Shown here: piece after piece, positions 1 to 8,108 of the stretch
Numbering within the stretch: position 1 is the stretch's first letter
How the letters are laid out: every line of letters begins with the position of its first letter
Source of the DNA: Herbiconiux daphne
GTDB taxonomy: Bacteria > Actinomycetota > Actinomycetes > Actinomycetales > Microbacteriaceae
Assembly: GCF_024979295.1 (NCBI RefSeq)
Contig: NZ_JANLCJ010000004.1
Span: forward strand, 124,001-188,000
Direction: 5' to 3'
DNA length: 64,000 nt
Notes under the pieces: model-generated
Told to the model about the DNA's origin: nothing
What the model saw: only the letters and a program-made list of their open reading frames with translations
Database searches by the model: none
Translations under genes and position numbers: made by a program

Positions 1-108
1 GACGTTCCGGCGCAGACGGAGGCAGAGGCAGAGGCAGAGGCAGAGGCCGTGGTCGCGGTCGCTCCGGCCACCGGGGCGGCCCCGGCGGCGGCGGAGGCGC
101 GGGCGTGA
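1..108 (+). CDS. C-terminal end of an upstream protein (partial)
   Basis: An open frame enters from the left edge and ends at a TGA at 106-108. The 35 visible residues are only Ala, Glu, Val and Pro rich, with an (Ala-Glu) run encoded by about five GAGGCA-type hexamers at 19-48. The stop overlaps the GTG start of the next gene by four bases, so it is probably the previous gene of the same operon. No domain is visible and no function can be given; the tail looks like a disordered terminus. Confidence 0.55.
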   Translation, partial: DVPAQTEAEAEAEAEAVVAVAPATGAAPAAAEARA

Positions 109-1124
109 CCCGCTATCGCGCCGCCGTGGTGGAGCAGTTCGGCGAGCCCGGCTCGGTGCTGCACCTGGCCGAACGGGATCGGCCCGAGGTCGGGCCCGGG
201 CAGCTCCGGTTGCGGTGCGAGGCCGTCGGCCTCAACTTTCTCGACGTGATGATGTGCCGGGGCGACTACCCGGCCGTGCCGGCGCCGCCGTTCGTGCCGG
301 GTGTCGAGGTGAGCGGCGTGGTGATCGAGGCCGGTGCCGGTGTGGAGCACCTGCTCGGGTCGGCCGTGCTCGCCTGCCCGGCGCTGCCGAACGGGGCGCT
401 CGGTGACGAGGTGGTGATCGACGCCTCTCTCGCCGTCGTGCGGCCGGCATCCGTCGACGCCGTGACGGCCGCGGCGTTGCCCGTGACCTACCAGACGTCG
501 TGGTTCGCCCTGGAGCGGGCGCGGCTCGAGGCGAGCGACACGATTCTCGTCAATGCCGGGGCGGGTGGCGTGGGAACCGCCACCATCCAGTTGGCCAGGG
601 CCCGCGGCATCCGGGTGCTCGCAACCGCGGGCGGCCCCGAGAAGACGGCCGTCTGCCTCGAGCACGGCGCCGACCTGGCCATCGACTACCGCGACGCGGA
701 TGTCGCGGCGCTCGTGCGCGAGGCCACGGGCGGGCGCGGCGTGAGCGCGGTGATCGATCCGGTCGGTGGGGCGATGACCGAGGTGTCGCTCGACAGCCTC
801 GGCTTCGAGGGCCGGCTCGTGGCGGTCGGCACCGCGGCGGGATCGTCGCTGATCGATCCCGCGACGCTGATGGCGCGCAACGTCGACGTCGTGGGGCTGT
901 CGTGGGGGTCGCGCTACCCGTGGGAACGGCCGGAGCAGGTGGCCGGCGTCTACCGCGCCCTGTTCGGCCTGCTCGAGGCGGGGCTCGTCGCGCCGCTGAT
1001 CGACCGGGTCGTGGGGCTGGAGGAGGCTGGCGGTGCGCTCGACGATCTCGCCGCTCGGCGCACGCGCGGAAAGATCGTGGTCGCGATCGATGCCGCTGAA
1101 GGAGTAGGAGTGGACCATGACTGA
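105..1124 (+). CDS. NADPH:quinone oxidoreductase-like MDR family protein
   Basis: 339-residue medium-chain dehydrogenase/reductase. It has a GroES-like N-terminal half (about 1-120) and a Rossmann half with the nucleotide motif AGAGGVG at 151-157. The structural and catalytic zinc ligands of alcohol dehydrogenases are absent, which fits the zinc-free quinone oxidoreductase/enoyl reductase branch that uses NADPH. GTG 105 is taken as the start because it overlaps the upstream stop (GTGA). It overlaps the next gene by 8 bases. The substrate is unknown; neighbours suggest a small-molecule catabolic operon. Alternative: a crotonyl-CoA reductase-like enzyme. Confidence 0.85.
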   Translation: MTRYRAAVVEQFGEPGSVLHLAERDRPEVGPGQLRLRCEAVGLNFLDVMMCRGDYPAVPAPPFVPGVEVSGVVIEAGAGVEHLLGSAVLACPALPNGALGDEVVIDASLAVVRPASVDAVTAAALPVTYQTSWFALERARLEASDTILVNAGAGGVGTATIQLARARGIRVLATAGGPEKTAVCLEHGADLAIDYRDADVAALVREATGGRGVSAVIDPVGGAMTEVSLDSLGFEGRLVAVGTAAGSSLIDPATLMARNVDVVGLSWGSRYPWERPEQVAGVYRALFGLLEAGLVAPLIDRVVGLEEAGGALDDLAARRTRGKIVVAIDAAEGVGVDHD

Positions 1125-1524
1125 TGAGACCGGAGGGCACGGCGTCGAGCCGGGCACGGAGGCGGGCGGCGCGGCGGCAGGCACGGCGGGCGACGAGGGC
1201 GGCGCGTTCGACTCGGCGAACGACATGGAGCTGTACGACATCACCGTCGTCGTCGACCGCATCGAGGGCCGCTCGGTGTGCGGCATGCACGTGGGCGACT
1301 CGTTCGAGGTGGTGAACTCGAGTCAGCTGAAGATTCCGGGGCACTTCTGCTTCTATGCGCTGCAGGCGGTGCTGCCGATGATCCCGGCGAAGCAGCGCAA
1401 GCTGCCGGATGGCGACTGGCTCGAACGCGACTCGCTCGTGGCGTGTCCCGACCCCGAGGAACGCCTGATCATGCGCATCGAGCGCGGCGCCCTGTGCCCG
1501 ATGCGGTCGGGCGACCTCACGTGA
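1117..1524 (+). CDS. TIGR04076 family protein
   Basis: 135 residues. About 35 low-complexity residues precede a compact domain with the family hallmarks: a DITVVVDRIEG strand, a Cys-containing C-G-M-H-V-G-D turn, H-F-C-F-Y-A-L followed by a Leu-rich helix ending LPMIP, and a CPDPE turn near the end. Two other conserved Cys are visible. The biochemical role of TIGR04076 proteins is not established; the Cys/His content suggests metal or redox chemistry (inference). An AGGAG lies at 1106-1110. The gene sits between an MDR reductase and an F420-type oxidoreductase and overlaps both, so the three are likely translationally coupled. Confidence 0.75.
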   Translation: MTDETGGHGVEPGTEAGGAAAGTAGDEGGAFDSANDMELYDITVVVDRIEGRSVCGMHVGDSFEVVNSSQLKIPGHFCFYALQAVLPMIPAKQRKLPDGDWLERDSLVACPDPEERLIMRIERGALCPMRSGDLT

Positions 1525-2528
1525 GGCGGGCCGAGATCGGGCTGGGCATTCAGAGCGACAAGCCCCCGGGCGCCTATGCGCCGCTCGCCGCGGCCGCCGA
1601 GGGCTTCGGGGTCGACGTGGTGAGTGTGTTCAGCGACCTGTTGTTCCAGCCGCCGATCGCCGCGCTGCTCGAGATGGCGGGGGCGACCTCGCGCATCCGG
1701 CTGGGCGCCGCGTGCTGGAACCCCTACTCGCTGCATCCCTACGAGATCGCCGGGCAGGTCGCCGCCCTCGACGCGGCCAGCGACGGGCGCGCCTACCTCG
1801 GTCTCGCGAAGGGCACCTGGCTCGACGCCATCGGCATCCAGCAGACGAAGCCGGTGGCGCACCTGCGCGAGGCGGCGGCGCACATCTACGCCCTGATCTC
1901 GGGTGAGGGCGCCGGGTATGAGGGCGAGATCTATCCGCTCGCGCCCGGCATCACGCTGCGCTACCCGGTGCGGCGCACCCGGCCGCCGCTGCTGCTCGGC
2001 AGCTGGGGTCCGCTCGGCGCGGCTCTGGCCGGCAAGATCGCCGACGAGCTGAAGGTGGGCGGCACCGCCAACCCCGCGATGGTCGCCGTGATGCGGGAGC
2101 GCATCGGGGTCGGCGCCGTGAAGGCCGGTCGCACCGCCGACGACGTGAAGCTCGTGCTCGGGGCCGTGACGGTGGTCGACCGCGACGGCGATGCCGCGCG
2201 ATCGGCGGCGCGGCGCGAAGTCGCGATGTATCTCGCAGCCGTGGCCGACCTCGACCCGACGGTCGAGATTCCGGCCGACCTGCTCGGGTCGGTGCGTCGC
2301 CTCGTCGACGAGGGCGATCATCAGGGCGCCGGCGACCGCATCCCCGACGACGTGCTCGACCTGTTCGCGTTCTCGGGCACGCCCGAACACGTGGCCGCGC
2401 AGGCCCAGGCCATCATCGACGCCGGTGCCGATCGGGTCGACTTCGGCACCCCGCAGGGGCTCACCGACCAGGGCGGCATCGACCTCATCGGCCGCGCCGT
2501 GCTGCCGCTGCTCACCCTCGACCGCTGA
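1521..2528 (+). CDS. LLM-class flavin/F420-dependent oxidoreductase
   Basis: 335-residue TIM-barrel protein of the bacterial luciferase-like family. It opens with the usual 'EIGLGIQSDK' strand, carries the G-A-A-C-W-N-P-Y/HP segment after the second strand, the R-P-P-L-L-L-G-S-W-G phosphate-loop strand near residue 155, and the C-terminal SGTPEHV-A-Q/A-G-A-D-R-V-D-F-G-T-P signature. Family members use F420 or FMN to oxidise or reduce diverse compounds; in this lineage F420 is likely but is inferred. GTG 1521 overlaps the previous stop (GTGA), which decides the start over an in-frame extension inside the upstream gene. Substrate unknown. Confidence 0.85.
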   Translation: MRRAEIGLGIQSDKPPGAYAPLAAAAEGFGVDVVSVFSDLLFQPPIAALLEMAGATSRIRLGAACWNPYSLHPYEIAGQVAALDAASDGRAYLGLAKGTWLDAIGIQQTKPVAHLREAAAHIYALISGEGAGYEGEIYPLAPGITLRYPVRRTRPPLLLGSWGPLGAALAGKIADELKVGGTANPAMVAVMRERIGVGAVKAGRTADDVKLVLGAVTVVDRDGDAARSAARREVAMYLAAVADLDPTVEIPADLLGSVRRLVDEGDHQGAGDRIPDDVLDLFAFSGTPEHVAAQAQAIIDAGADRVDFGTPQGLTDQGGIDLIGRAVLPLLTLDR

Positions 2529-2539
2529 TGGGAGACGAC

Positions 2540-3868
2540 ATGGCCGACGACCAGACGCCCGCGGGTGCCGCGCCCTCCGCGGCCGAGGCGATGCCTGCGA
2601 CTGCCGGGGCCGAGGGCGCGGTGACGGATGCCGCGGCCACCCGGGTCGCGGCCGGAGGCGGCCGAGCGGAAGCCGGGGTGCTCGTCGCGCTGGTGTCGAG
2701 CGCGGTGCCCGTGGAGCGCGGGCGGCTCGAGCGGGCCGTGCACGCGGCGGTGTCGCGGCGCGGCTGGGACGCGCGCGTGCAGTGGGTCGAGGCGGCCGAG
2801 AGCTGGTCGGCGGCGCTCGCTGCGGACGATGCCGACGCATTCCTCGTGATGCCCGGCGAGGCGGTCGACCTCCCGCTCGATCTCGATCTCGATGTCGATC
2901 CCGATCTCCGCGCTGCCGTCGGGCCCGGCACCGGCGCGACGACCCCGCCGATCGTGCGGTTCGACCTCGGAGCACGGGAGTTCGACCCGTCGCCCGCACT
3001 CGTGCACCACGTGCGGGCGCTGGGGCTCGAGGGGTTGCAGTTCGTTGTTCCCTCAGCGATCGCGGCGGCGCGGCATCCGGCGGTTCGGGTTTCGTATGGC
3101 GCCGATCGCGAGCAGTACGGTGACTGGCGCGAACCCTCGTCGGCGCTGCGAGGCGAGGCGGATGCCGCCAGGCCGGGTGCGTCCGTCACGCCCGCACCGA
3201 TCGGCGTGCTCGTTCACGGCGGTTTCTATCGGTCGCGGTGGCAGGCCGGCCTGATGGACGAGCTCGCGGTCGACCTCGGCCGCCGGGGGTGGGCGAGTTG
3301 GAACCTCGAGTACCGCCGGCCCGACCTGCACGGCTGGGCGGCGACGCTGAGCGACCTGCACGCCGGCATCGCGCGGCTCGAGAGTCTGCGCACCGCGCCC
3401 GACCAGCCGGTCGTGCTGTTCGGGCACTCCGCGGGCGGGCAGTTGGTGCTGCAGCTCGCTGAAGAGATCGCGGCATCCGGCGCGTCGGCCGCGGTGCCGG
3501 TTGCGCTGTCGGTGTCGCTCGCGGGCGTGGTCGATCTGGTCGCGGCGCACGACCGCTACATGGGCGAGGGCGCGGTGGCGATCGCGCTCGGCGGTTCGCC
3601 GGCCGACCTGCCCGAGCGCTACGCCGCGGCCTCGCCGATCGCCTACGCGCACCGGGCTGCCACGTGGTTGCTCGTGCAAGGCGTCGACGACTCGGCCGAC
3701 CTGGTGGAGATGAATCGGCGGCTCGCGGCGTCGGCCGCCGTGTCGCACCCCGAGCTGCTGCAGCGTGCCGGCCACCACTTCAGCGTCATCGACCCCACGA
3801 CGGAGATCTGGCGCGCGACCATGGATCGCGTCACCGAGCTGCTGCGCCCCGACACCGACCGTTCCTGA
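2540..3868 (+). CDS. alpha/beta hydrolase with degenerate type II dehydroquinase-like N-terminal domain
   Basis: 442 residues from ATG 2540, chosen for GGGAGA four bases upstream; an in-frame ATG at 2528 is possible. The C-terminal half is an arylformamidase/carboxylesterase-type hydrolase: oxyanion loop HGGF at about 226, nucleophile elbow GHSAGG with Ser297, and a C-terminal GHHFSVID histidine near 412. Residues 40-180 follow the strand/helix order of type II 3-dehydroquinase (V-L-V-A-L start, A-D-A-F-L-V-M-P-G strand, P-I-V-R-F-D strand, A-L-G-L-E-G helix). However, the NGPNLN/Tyr loop and the catalytic His of EVHxSN are missing. It is probably an esterase or amidase. It is the last gene of the first operon, and a second HGGF-type hydrolase occurs at 8109-9074. 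Confidence 0.75.
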   Translation: MADDQTPAGAAPSAAEAMPATAGAEGAVTDAAATRVAAGGGRAEAGVLVALVSSAVPVERGRLERAVHAAVSRRGWDARVQWVEAAESWSAALAADDADAFLVMPGEAVDLPLDLDLDVDPDLRAAVGPGTGATTPPIVRFDLGAREFDPSPALVHHVRALGLEGLQFVVPSAIAAARHPAVRVSYGADREQYGDWREPSSALRGEADAARPGASVTPAPIGVLVHGGFYRSRWQAGLMDELAVDLGRRGWASWNLEYRRPDLHGWAATLSDLHAGIARLESLRTAPDQPVVLFGHSAGGQLVLQLAEEIAASGASAAVPVALSVSLAGVVDLVAAHDRYMGEGAVAIALGGSPADLPERYAAASPIAYAHRAATWLLVQGVDDSADLVEMNRRLAASAAVSHPELLQRAGHHFSVIDPTTEIWRATMDRVTELLRPDTDRS

Positions 3869-3906
3869 CCGAGTCGACCGCGCTCATCGTGCGTCGGGCG
3901 GCCCGC

Positions 3907-3934
3907 GCCGTCGGATAGGTGCCGTCGGATAGGT
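3907..3934 (+). repeat. Perfect 14-bp tandem duplication upstream of a membrane protein gene
   Basis: GCCGTCGGATAGGT occurs twice in direct contact (3907-3920 and 3921-3934). The second copy continues into TAGGTT, a possible -10 element for the gene starting at 3977. The intergenic stretch 3869-3976 holds nothing else recognisable. Confidence 0.8.
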
Positions 3935-3976
3935 TGGGTGCGCCGACCATCCGCCCGAACGTCAGGACGACCACCG

Positions 3977-4471
3977 ATGAAGCGCGTCACCCCGACCGGT
4001 GTCTCGGTGACGAACGTCGCCATCGCCGCGCTCGTCGGTCTCGCTCTCGTCAGATTCGCCTTGACGTCGTCTGGAGCCGATTGGGCTGCGTCCACGCCAC
4101 GTGCGGCGACCGTTCAATGGGTCGTGCTGATCGTGTCGGCGGTTCTCATCATCGCGACTCTCAGCGTGCCCTTTTGGCTGTTGCGGCGGGGCAACCGCGC
4201 GACAGGGCCGGTCATGTCGCTGATCGCCCTCTGGTTGCTTGTCGTCGCGATCGAGTTCGTCGACGTCGTGAGCGTCGTATCGGCGGTGGTGGGGGTCGTC
4301 GGCGCCGTCGCGATCTGGTTGCCGTCGTCGCGGGCGCACCTCGCCGTCGTTCGTCACTACCGGCGGGAGCGGGCACACCTCACCGGCGTGGGTCTTTCAC
4401 GACGGGCTGGCGTGAGTCGTTCCCGGCAGGCCGACGTGAGCGGTCAGCAACCGGCCCGCGGCAGGCGGTGA
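3977..4471 (+). CDS. Hypothetical four-helix membrane protein
   Basis: 164 residues from ATG 3977 (an AGGAC lies 9 bases upstream; an in-frame GTG at 3938 is an alternative). Hydrophobic segments are visible at roughly 12-28, 42-65, 74-95 and 95-112, followed by a basic Arg-rich tail of about 50 residues that should be cytoplasmic. I recognise no family. It is alone between the first operon and the converging ridA gene. The basic tail with repeated SR/AR residues is low complexity and may be shorter in relatives. Confidence 0.6.
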   Translation: MKRVTPTGVSVTNVAIAALVGLALVRFALTSSGADWAASTPRAATVQWVVLIVSAVLIIATLSVPFWLLRRGNRATGPVMSLIALWLLVVAIEFVDVVSVVSAVVGVVGAVAIWLPSSRAHLAVVRHYRRERAHLTGVGLSRRAGVSRSRQADVSGQQPARGRR

Positions 4472-4555
4472 CAACGCCTCGCGACACCGCGCGAAAGGTC
4501 TCTCGCCGGACGCCCCGAGCAATGCCGACGCCCGCTCGACGCCGATGCCGATGCG

Positions 4556-4954
4556 CTAGTCCTCGTCGTTGACGATCGCGGCGACCGCGTCGATCTCGAC
4601 GAGGGCCCCCGGGCGCGCCGGGGTGACCGCGAGCACCGAGACCGCGGTGCGATGCGCTCCCCACACCGCGCCGGTGGCGGCATACGCCTCGGTGGGATCG
4701 ATGCCGGTCGCGAGATAGATCGTGAGCTTCACGACGTTCTCGGGCCCGGTGCCCGCCTCGGCGAGCACGGCCAGAACGTTGCGGAGGGCCTGTTCGGTCT
4801 GCGCCTGCAGCCCGTCGAGCAGGGCGCCCGAGGCGTCGGTGCCGTTCTGGCCGCCGACATAGAGGGTGGGGCCGGCCGGCGCGATCATTCCTTGCGCGAA
4901 GGCCGGACTGCTGAACAGCCCTGCAGGGTCGACGGGGGTGACTCCGGTTGACAT
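4556..4954 (-). CDS. RidA family protein (YjgF/YER057c/UK114)
   Basis: 132 residues, the usual RidA length. The fold signatures are present: L-Y-V-G-G-Q-N-G strand, Q-T-E-Q-A-L-R-N-V-L helix, G-T-G-P-E-N-V-V-K-L-T-I-Y turn, and the C-terminal P-G-A-L-V-E-I-D-A-V-A strand with the conserved Glu. Canonical RidA hydrolyses reactive enamine/imine intermediates, but the Arg usual in the R-x-A-V-x-V segment region (here R-T-A-V-S-V-L) is the only substrate contact I can see, so the subfamily is open. ATG 4954 follows AAGGA. The gene is divergent from the DoxX gene, and 4955-5098 holds both promoters. Confidence 0.85.
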   Translation of the reverse strand: MSTGVTPVDPAGLFSSPAFAQGMIAPAGPTLYVGGQNGTDASGALLDGLQAQTEQALRNVLAVLAEAGTGPENVVKLTIYLATGIDPTEAYAATGAVWGAHRTAVSVLAVTPARPGALVEIDAVAAIVNDED

Positions 4955-5098
4955 GGCGGTGTCCTTTCTGCGTGTGGTGACCCGAGTATGCCGCTCGCCG
5001 CCGACACCGCGCCAGCCACGCACCGCGGTGTGCCTTTTGCACGAGCCGTTCCGGTGCTCCACGATGAGACCACACCTACGCCGACCGAAGGATGTCCC

Positions 5099-5464
5099 AT
5101 GCTCATCGCCTACTGGATCGTGGCCGGCTTGCTCGCCCTCTTCTACCTCTACAGCGGCGGATCGAAGCTGCTGCAGAGCCGCGAGCGCCTGCAGCCCATG
5201 ATGCACTGGGTCGAGCGCGCCCCGATGGCCGGGGTGCGCACGATCGGCGCCCTCGAGGTGCTCGCCGCCATCGGACTCATCGTGCCGCCACTCACCGGCA
5301 TCGCCCCGTGGCTCGCGCTCGCCGCCGCGGTGGGCCTGGTGCTGCTGCAGATCGGCGCCATCGCCCTGCACCTCGTGCGAGGCGAGGCGCGGCAGCTCGG
5401 CATCAACATCGGCGCCCTCGTGGCCGCCGCGGTGACGATCTGGTTGGCCACCGTCTGGCTCTGA
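5099..5464 (+). CDS. DoxX family membrane protein
   Basis: 121 residues with four hydrophobic segments. The N-terminal Y-L-Y-S-G-G-S-K-L and the central A-L-E-V-L-A-A-I-G-L-I-V-P-P pattern are typical of DoxX-like proteins, which are small four-helix inner membrane proteins. Some are linked to redox or thiosulfate:quinone chemistry, but most have no assigned role. ATG 5099 has AAGGA eight bases upstream. It is divergent from ridA and followed by a lipoprotein gene that appears to have its own leaderless promoter. Confidence 0.8.
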   Translation: MLIAYWIVAGLLALFYLYSGGSKLLQSRERLQPMMHWVERAPMAGVRTIGALEVLAAIGLIVPPLTGIAPWLALAAAVGLVLLQIGAIALHLVRGEARQLGINIGALVAAAVTIWLATVWL

Positions 5465-5508
5465 TCGAAGGCCGTCGCCGACCGCTGTCGCCCCGGCCCG
5501 GGTGGCGT

Positions 5509-5514
5509 TACGGT
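5509..5514 (+). promoter_or_regulatory. Putative -10 element of a leaderless transcript
   Basis: TACGGT lies six bases before ATG 5521 with no Shine-Dalgarno between. CTGTCG at 5485-5490, 18 bp upstream, is a weak -35. The geometry is the same as at several other genes in this window. Confidence 0.5.
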
Positions 5515-5520
5515 GACGGG

Positions 5521-6801
5521 ATGAGCAAGAACACGGCCGGGCGACGTCGCATCGCCGTCGGCGGGGCACTGGTCGCCCTGGCGGCGACCCTGCTCAGCGG
5601 TTGCACCACCGGCGGCTCCGCCGCGTCGACGACATCGGCGGAGCCACCCGGCGAGCCGGCGACTTCTGCCGCGGCATCCGGCGACGAAGCCCTCGCGGCC
5701 GACGTGCGCGACACGATCACCCGCGCCATGCGCGACTGGGGGATGCGAGCCGTCATCGTGCGCGTCACCCGGGGCGACCAGCCGGTCATCACCGAGGCGT
5801 TCGGGGAGTCGATGACGGGCGTGCCCGCGACGCCCGACATGCACTTCCGCAACGGAGCGGTCGCGATCTCGTATGTGGCGACCGCACTGCTCGAACTCGT
5901 CGACGACGGCACCGTCTCGCTCGACGACACGCTCGGCACGTGGCTTCCGGATGTGCCGAATGCCGACCGGGTGACGCTCGGGCAGCTGGCACAGATGACC
6001 TCGGGCTACGCCGACTACGTGGCCGACGCCGACTTTCTCGACCAGCTGAACGCCGACCCGTTCCGGCAGTGGCAGCCCGACGAACTCGCCGCCTACGGCA
6101 CCTCGAAGCCGCTGATCTACGAGCCGGGCACGAACTGGAACTACTCGCACACGAACTACGTGCTGCTGGGGCTGGCGCTCGAGAAGATCACGGATGAGCC
6201 GATGGAACAGCTTCTGCAGGAGCGGGTGCTCGACCCGCTCGGCCTCGACAACACCCGGCCGTCGAGCACCGCCGAGATCGCCGAACCCGTGCTGCACGCC
6301 TTCACCGCCGAGCGACGCGAGTTTCTCGGCATCGCCGACGGCACCCCTTTTCTCGAGGAGTCGACCTTCTGGAATCCGTCGTGGACCATCACGCGCGGCG
6401 CGATCCAGTACACCGACATCGTCGACATGACCCGCACGGCTCGGGCGATCGGAACCGGCGAGTTGCTCTCCCCCGCCCTGCACGAGAAGCAGCTGAACCT
6501 CGACACGCGCGGGCATTCGTCGACCATCGAGGGCTGCTCGACGTGCTTTCCGCACTCCGAGATCTACACCTACGGCATCGGCGTGGTGATGATGGGTGAC
6601 TGGATTCTGCAGAACCCCATGTTCAGCGGCACCGCGGCCGTGGAGGCCTACCTGCCCGACGACGACATCTCGCTCGCCGTGGCCGTGACGTTCGACGAGA
6701 GTGCGTTCGACGACGCCGGGCAGGTGCCGAATCTCGCGACGAACCTGTTCCGCGAGCTCGCGGGGGTCGTGGCTCCGGGTCACGCGCCGCCGACACGCTG
6801 A
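5521..6801 (+). CDS. Serine beta-lactamase-like lipoprotein lacking the SxxK motif
   Basis: 426 residues. An N-terminal signal with lipobox L-L-S-G-C (Cys28) predicts a lipid-anchored, extracytoplasmic protein. The body follows class C beta-lactamase/D,D-carboxypeptidase-like hydrolases: V-I-V-R-V-T-R start, L-L-E-L-V-D-D-G-x-V-S-L-D-D helix, L-G-Q-L-A-Q-M-T-S-G-Y block, and a Y-S-H-T-N-Y-V-L-L-G box at 208-217. At the place of the SxxK catalytic tetrad the sequence reads A-V-A-I (113-116), so both nucleophile Ser and Lys are absent, and the YxN box is YSH. It probably binds rather than cleaves its ligand, or belongs to a divergent subfamily. The gene appears monocistronic. Confidence 0.8.
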   Translation: MSKNTAGRRRIAVGGALVALAATLLSGCTTGGSAASTTSAEPPGEPATSAAASGDEALAADVRDTITRAMRDWGMRAVIVRVTRGDQPVITEAFGESMTGVPATPDMHFRNGAVAISYVATALLELVDDGTVSLDDTLGTWLPDVPNADRVTLGQLAQMTSGYADYVADADFLDQLNADPFRQWQPDELAAYGTSKPLIYEPGTNWNYSHTNYVLLGLALEKITDEPMEQLLQERVLDPLGLDNTRPSSTAEIAEPVLHAFTAERREFLGIADGTPFLEESTFWNPSWTITRGAIQYTDIVDMTRTARAIGTGELLSPALHEKQLNLDTRGHSSTIEGCSTCFPHSEIYTYGIGVVMMGDWILQNPMFSGTAAVEAYLPDDDISLAVAVTFDESAFDDAGQVPNLATNLFRELAGVVAPGHAPPTR

Positions 6802-6885
6802 TCGCTGAATTGGAATAGCCAACTCATCCGTGCGTTGTCTCCTGGGACGGGCGGCACCGGCCGCCCCTGATCTCACCTGGAGCAC

Positions 6886-7593
6886 ATGATGTCGACATCC
6901 CTCGCCGGAGCCACCGTTCTCGTCACCGGAGCGAACGGCGGGCTCGGCACGCAGTTCGTCGAGCAGGCCCTCGCCCGTGGGGCGGCCAAGGTCTATGCCA
7001 CGGCGCGCACCCCGCGCGACTGGGCCGACGACCGTGTCGTGCCGCTGACCCTCGATGTCACCGACGAGGCATCCGCGGCCGCTGCGGCGGCGATCGCGCA
7101 CGACACCACCGTCGTCATCAACAACGCCGGCGTCGCCGGGGGCGGCTCGCTCACCTCGGGAAGCGTCGACGACATCCGCCGCATCATGGAGACGAACTTC
7201 TTCGGCGCCGTCATCGTGGCCCGGGAGTTCGCCCCCGTGCTCGCGGCCAACGGCGGGGGCGCCCTGCTCGACGTGCACTCCGCGCTGAGCTGGATCGGTC
7301 TGGCCGGCGCCTACAGCGCCTCGAAGGCGGCGCTCTGGTCGGCGACGAACTCGCTGCGCCTCGAGCTGGCACCCCAGGGAACCCAGGTCGTGGGCCTGCA
7401 CCTGGGCTACGCCGACACCCCGATGACCGCCGGGGTCGACGCACCGATGAGCGACCCGGCCGACATCGTGCGCGCGGCCTACGACGGCCTCGAGGCCGGC
7501 GAACTCGAGATTCTCGCCGACGAGGTGAGCGTGAACGTCAAGGCCGGTCTCGCGGGCCCCATCGCCGCCCTGTACCCGCAGTTCGCGGTCTGA
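6886..7593 (+). CDS. SDR family NAD(P)-dependent oxidoreductase
   Basis: 235-residue classical short-chain dehydrogenase. Visible are the cofactor motif T-G-A-N-G-G-L-G near residue 15, the N-N-A-G motif near 81, the catalytic Ser region H-S-A-L-S-W and Y-S-A-S-K. It is a soluble dehydrogenase/reductase of unknown substrate. Two adjacent ATGs (6886, 6889) are possible starts, with TGGAG upstream. The 84-base gap before it contains only a short TTGG-AATAG-CCAA inverted repeat, which could be an operator. The gene is followed by a strong hairpin. Confidence 0.88.
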   Translation: MMSTSLAGATVLVTGANGGLGTQFVEQALARGAAKVYATARTPRDWADDRVVPLTLDVTDEASAAAAAAIAHDTTVVINNAGVAGGGSLTSGSVDDIRRIMETNFFGAVIVAREFAPVLAANGGGALLDVHSALSWIGLAGAYSASKAALWSATNSLRLELAPQGTQVVGLHLGYADTPMTAGVDAPMSDPADIVRAAYDGLEAGELEILADEVSVNVKAGLAGPIAALYPQFAV

Positions 7594-7606
7594 GGCATCC
7601 GCCGAC

Positions 7607-7647
7607 GGGGCCCGACCCGGTCAGCACCGGTGGCCGGGTCGGGCCCC
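7607..7647 (+). terminator. Strong GC-rich hairpin after the SDR gene
   Basis: A perfect 14-bp inverted repeat (7607-7620 with 7634-7647) flanks a 13-base loop that itself contains CACCGGTG. No T-run follows, as is common for terminators in high-GC actinobacteria. Confidence 0.75.
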
Positions 7648-7750
7648 AGGGTCGGCTCCCGCTCTGGTGATCGTCGAGCGTCGAAGATAGCGTGAAGGTC
7701 CGACGCGCGTCGCGAGCGTCCCGCTGGCGCCTTGATCGAACGGAGCGACC

Positions 7751-8074
7751 GTGCCCCCACGACTCAGTGCCCAGCAGATGTTCATCGTCGGTCTCGCGCT
7801 CACCGCAGCGGGCGTCGTGGCGCAGATCTTCGGCGCCGAACTGGCGAACAGCCTGATCGGTCCGCAGGGTCTGCTCGCCGGCGTCGCCTACTCGGTCGCC
7901 GGGCTCGTGGCCCAGGTGCTGCTCACGCTCGGCCTGGTGCTGCTCGCGGTTTCGCCGCTCGCCCGGCTCATCGAGAACCCGCCGAAGCGACCCGACGACC
8001 GCACGGTGCTGCTGCGCGAAACCCTCGACCGTCGCGCCCGCCTCAAGCGCGCAGACGGCCGCGAGCGTCGCTGA
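7751..8074 (+). CDS. Hypothetical small membrane protein
   Basis: 107 residues from GTG 7751, with GGAG six bases upstream. Two hydrophobic stretches (about 11-35 and 40-70) are followed by a basic, charged tail (R/K/D rich). A candidate -10, TAGCGT, lies at 7688-7693. No family is recognised. It is flanked by the SDR terminator hairpin and the end of the kynurenine operon on the other strand, so it is probably a single-gene unit. Confidence 0.55.
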   Translation: MPPRLSAQQMFIVGLALTAAGVVAQIFGAELANSLIGPQGLLAGVAYSVAGLVAQVLLTLGLVLLAVSPLARLIENPPKRPDDRTVLLRETLDRRARLKRADGRERR

Positions 8075-8108
8075 CGCCGATACTCGTCAGTCGTGCGTCA
8101 GCCGTGCG

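Noticed and set aside
6822..6834. TTGG-AATAG-CCAA inverted repeat before the SDR gene as a defined operator
   Set aside because: Only four-base arms and no adjacent regulator; too weak to report as a site.
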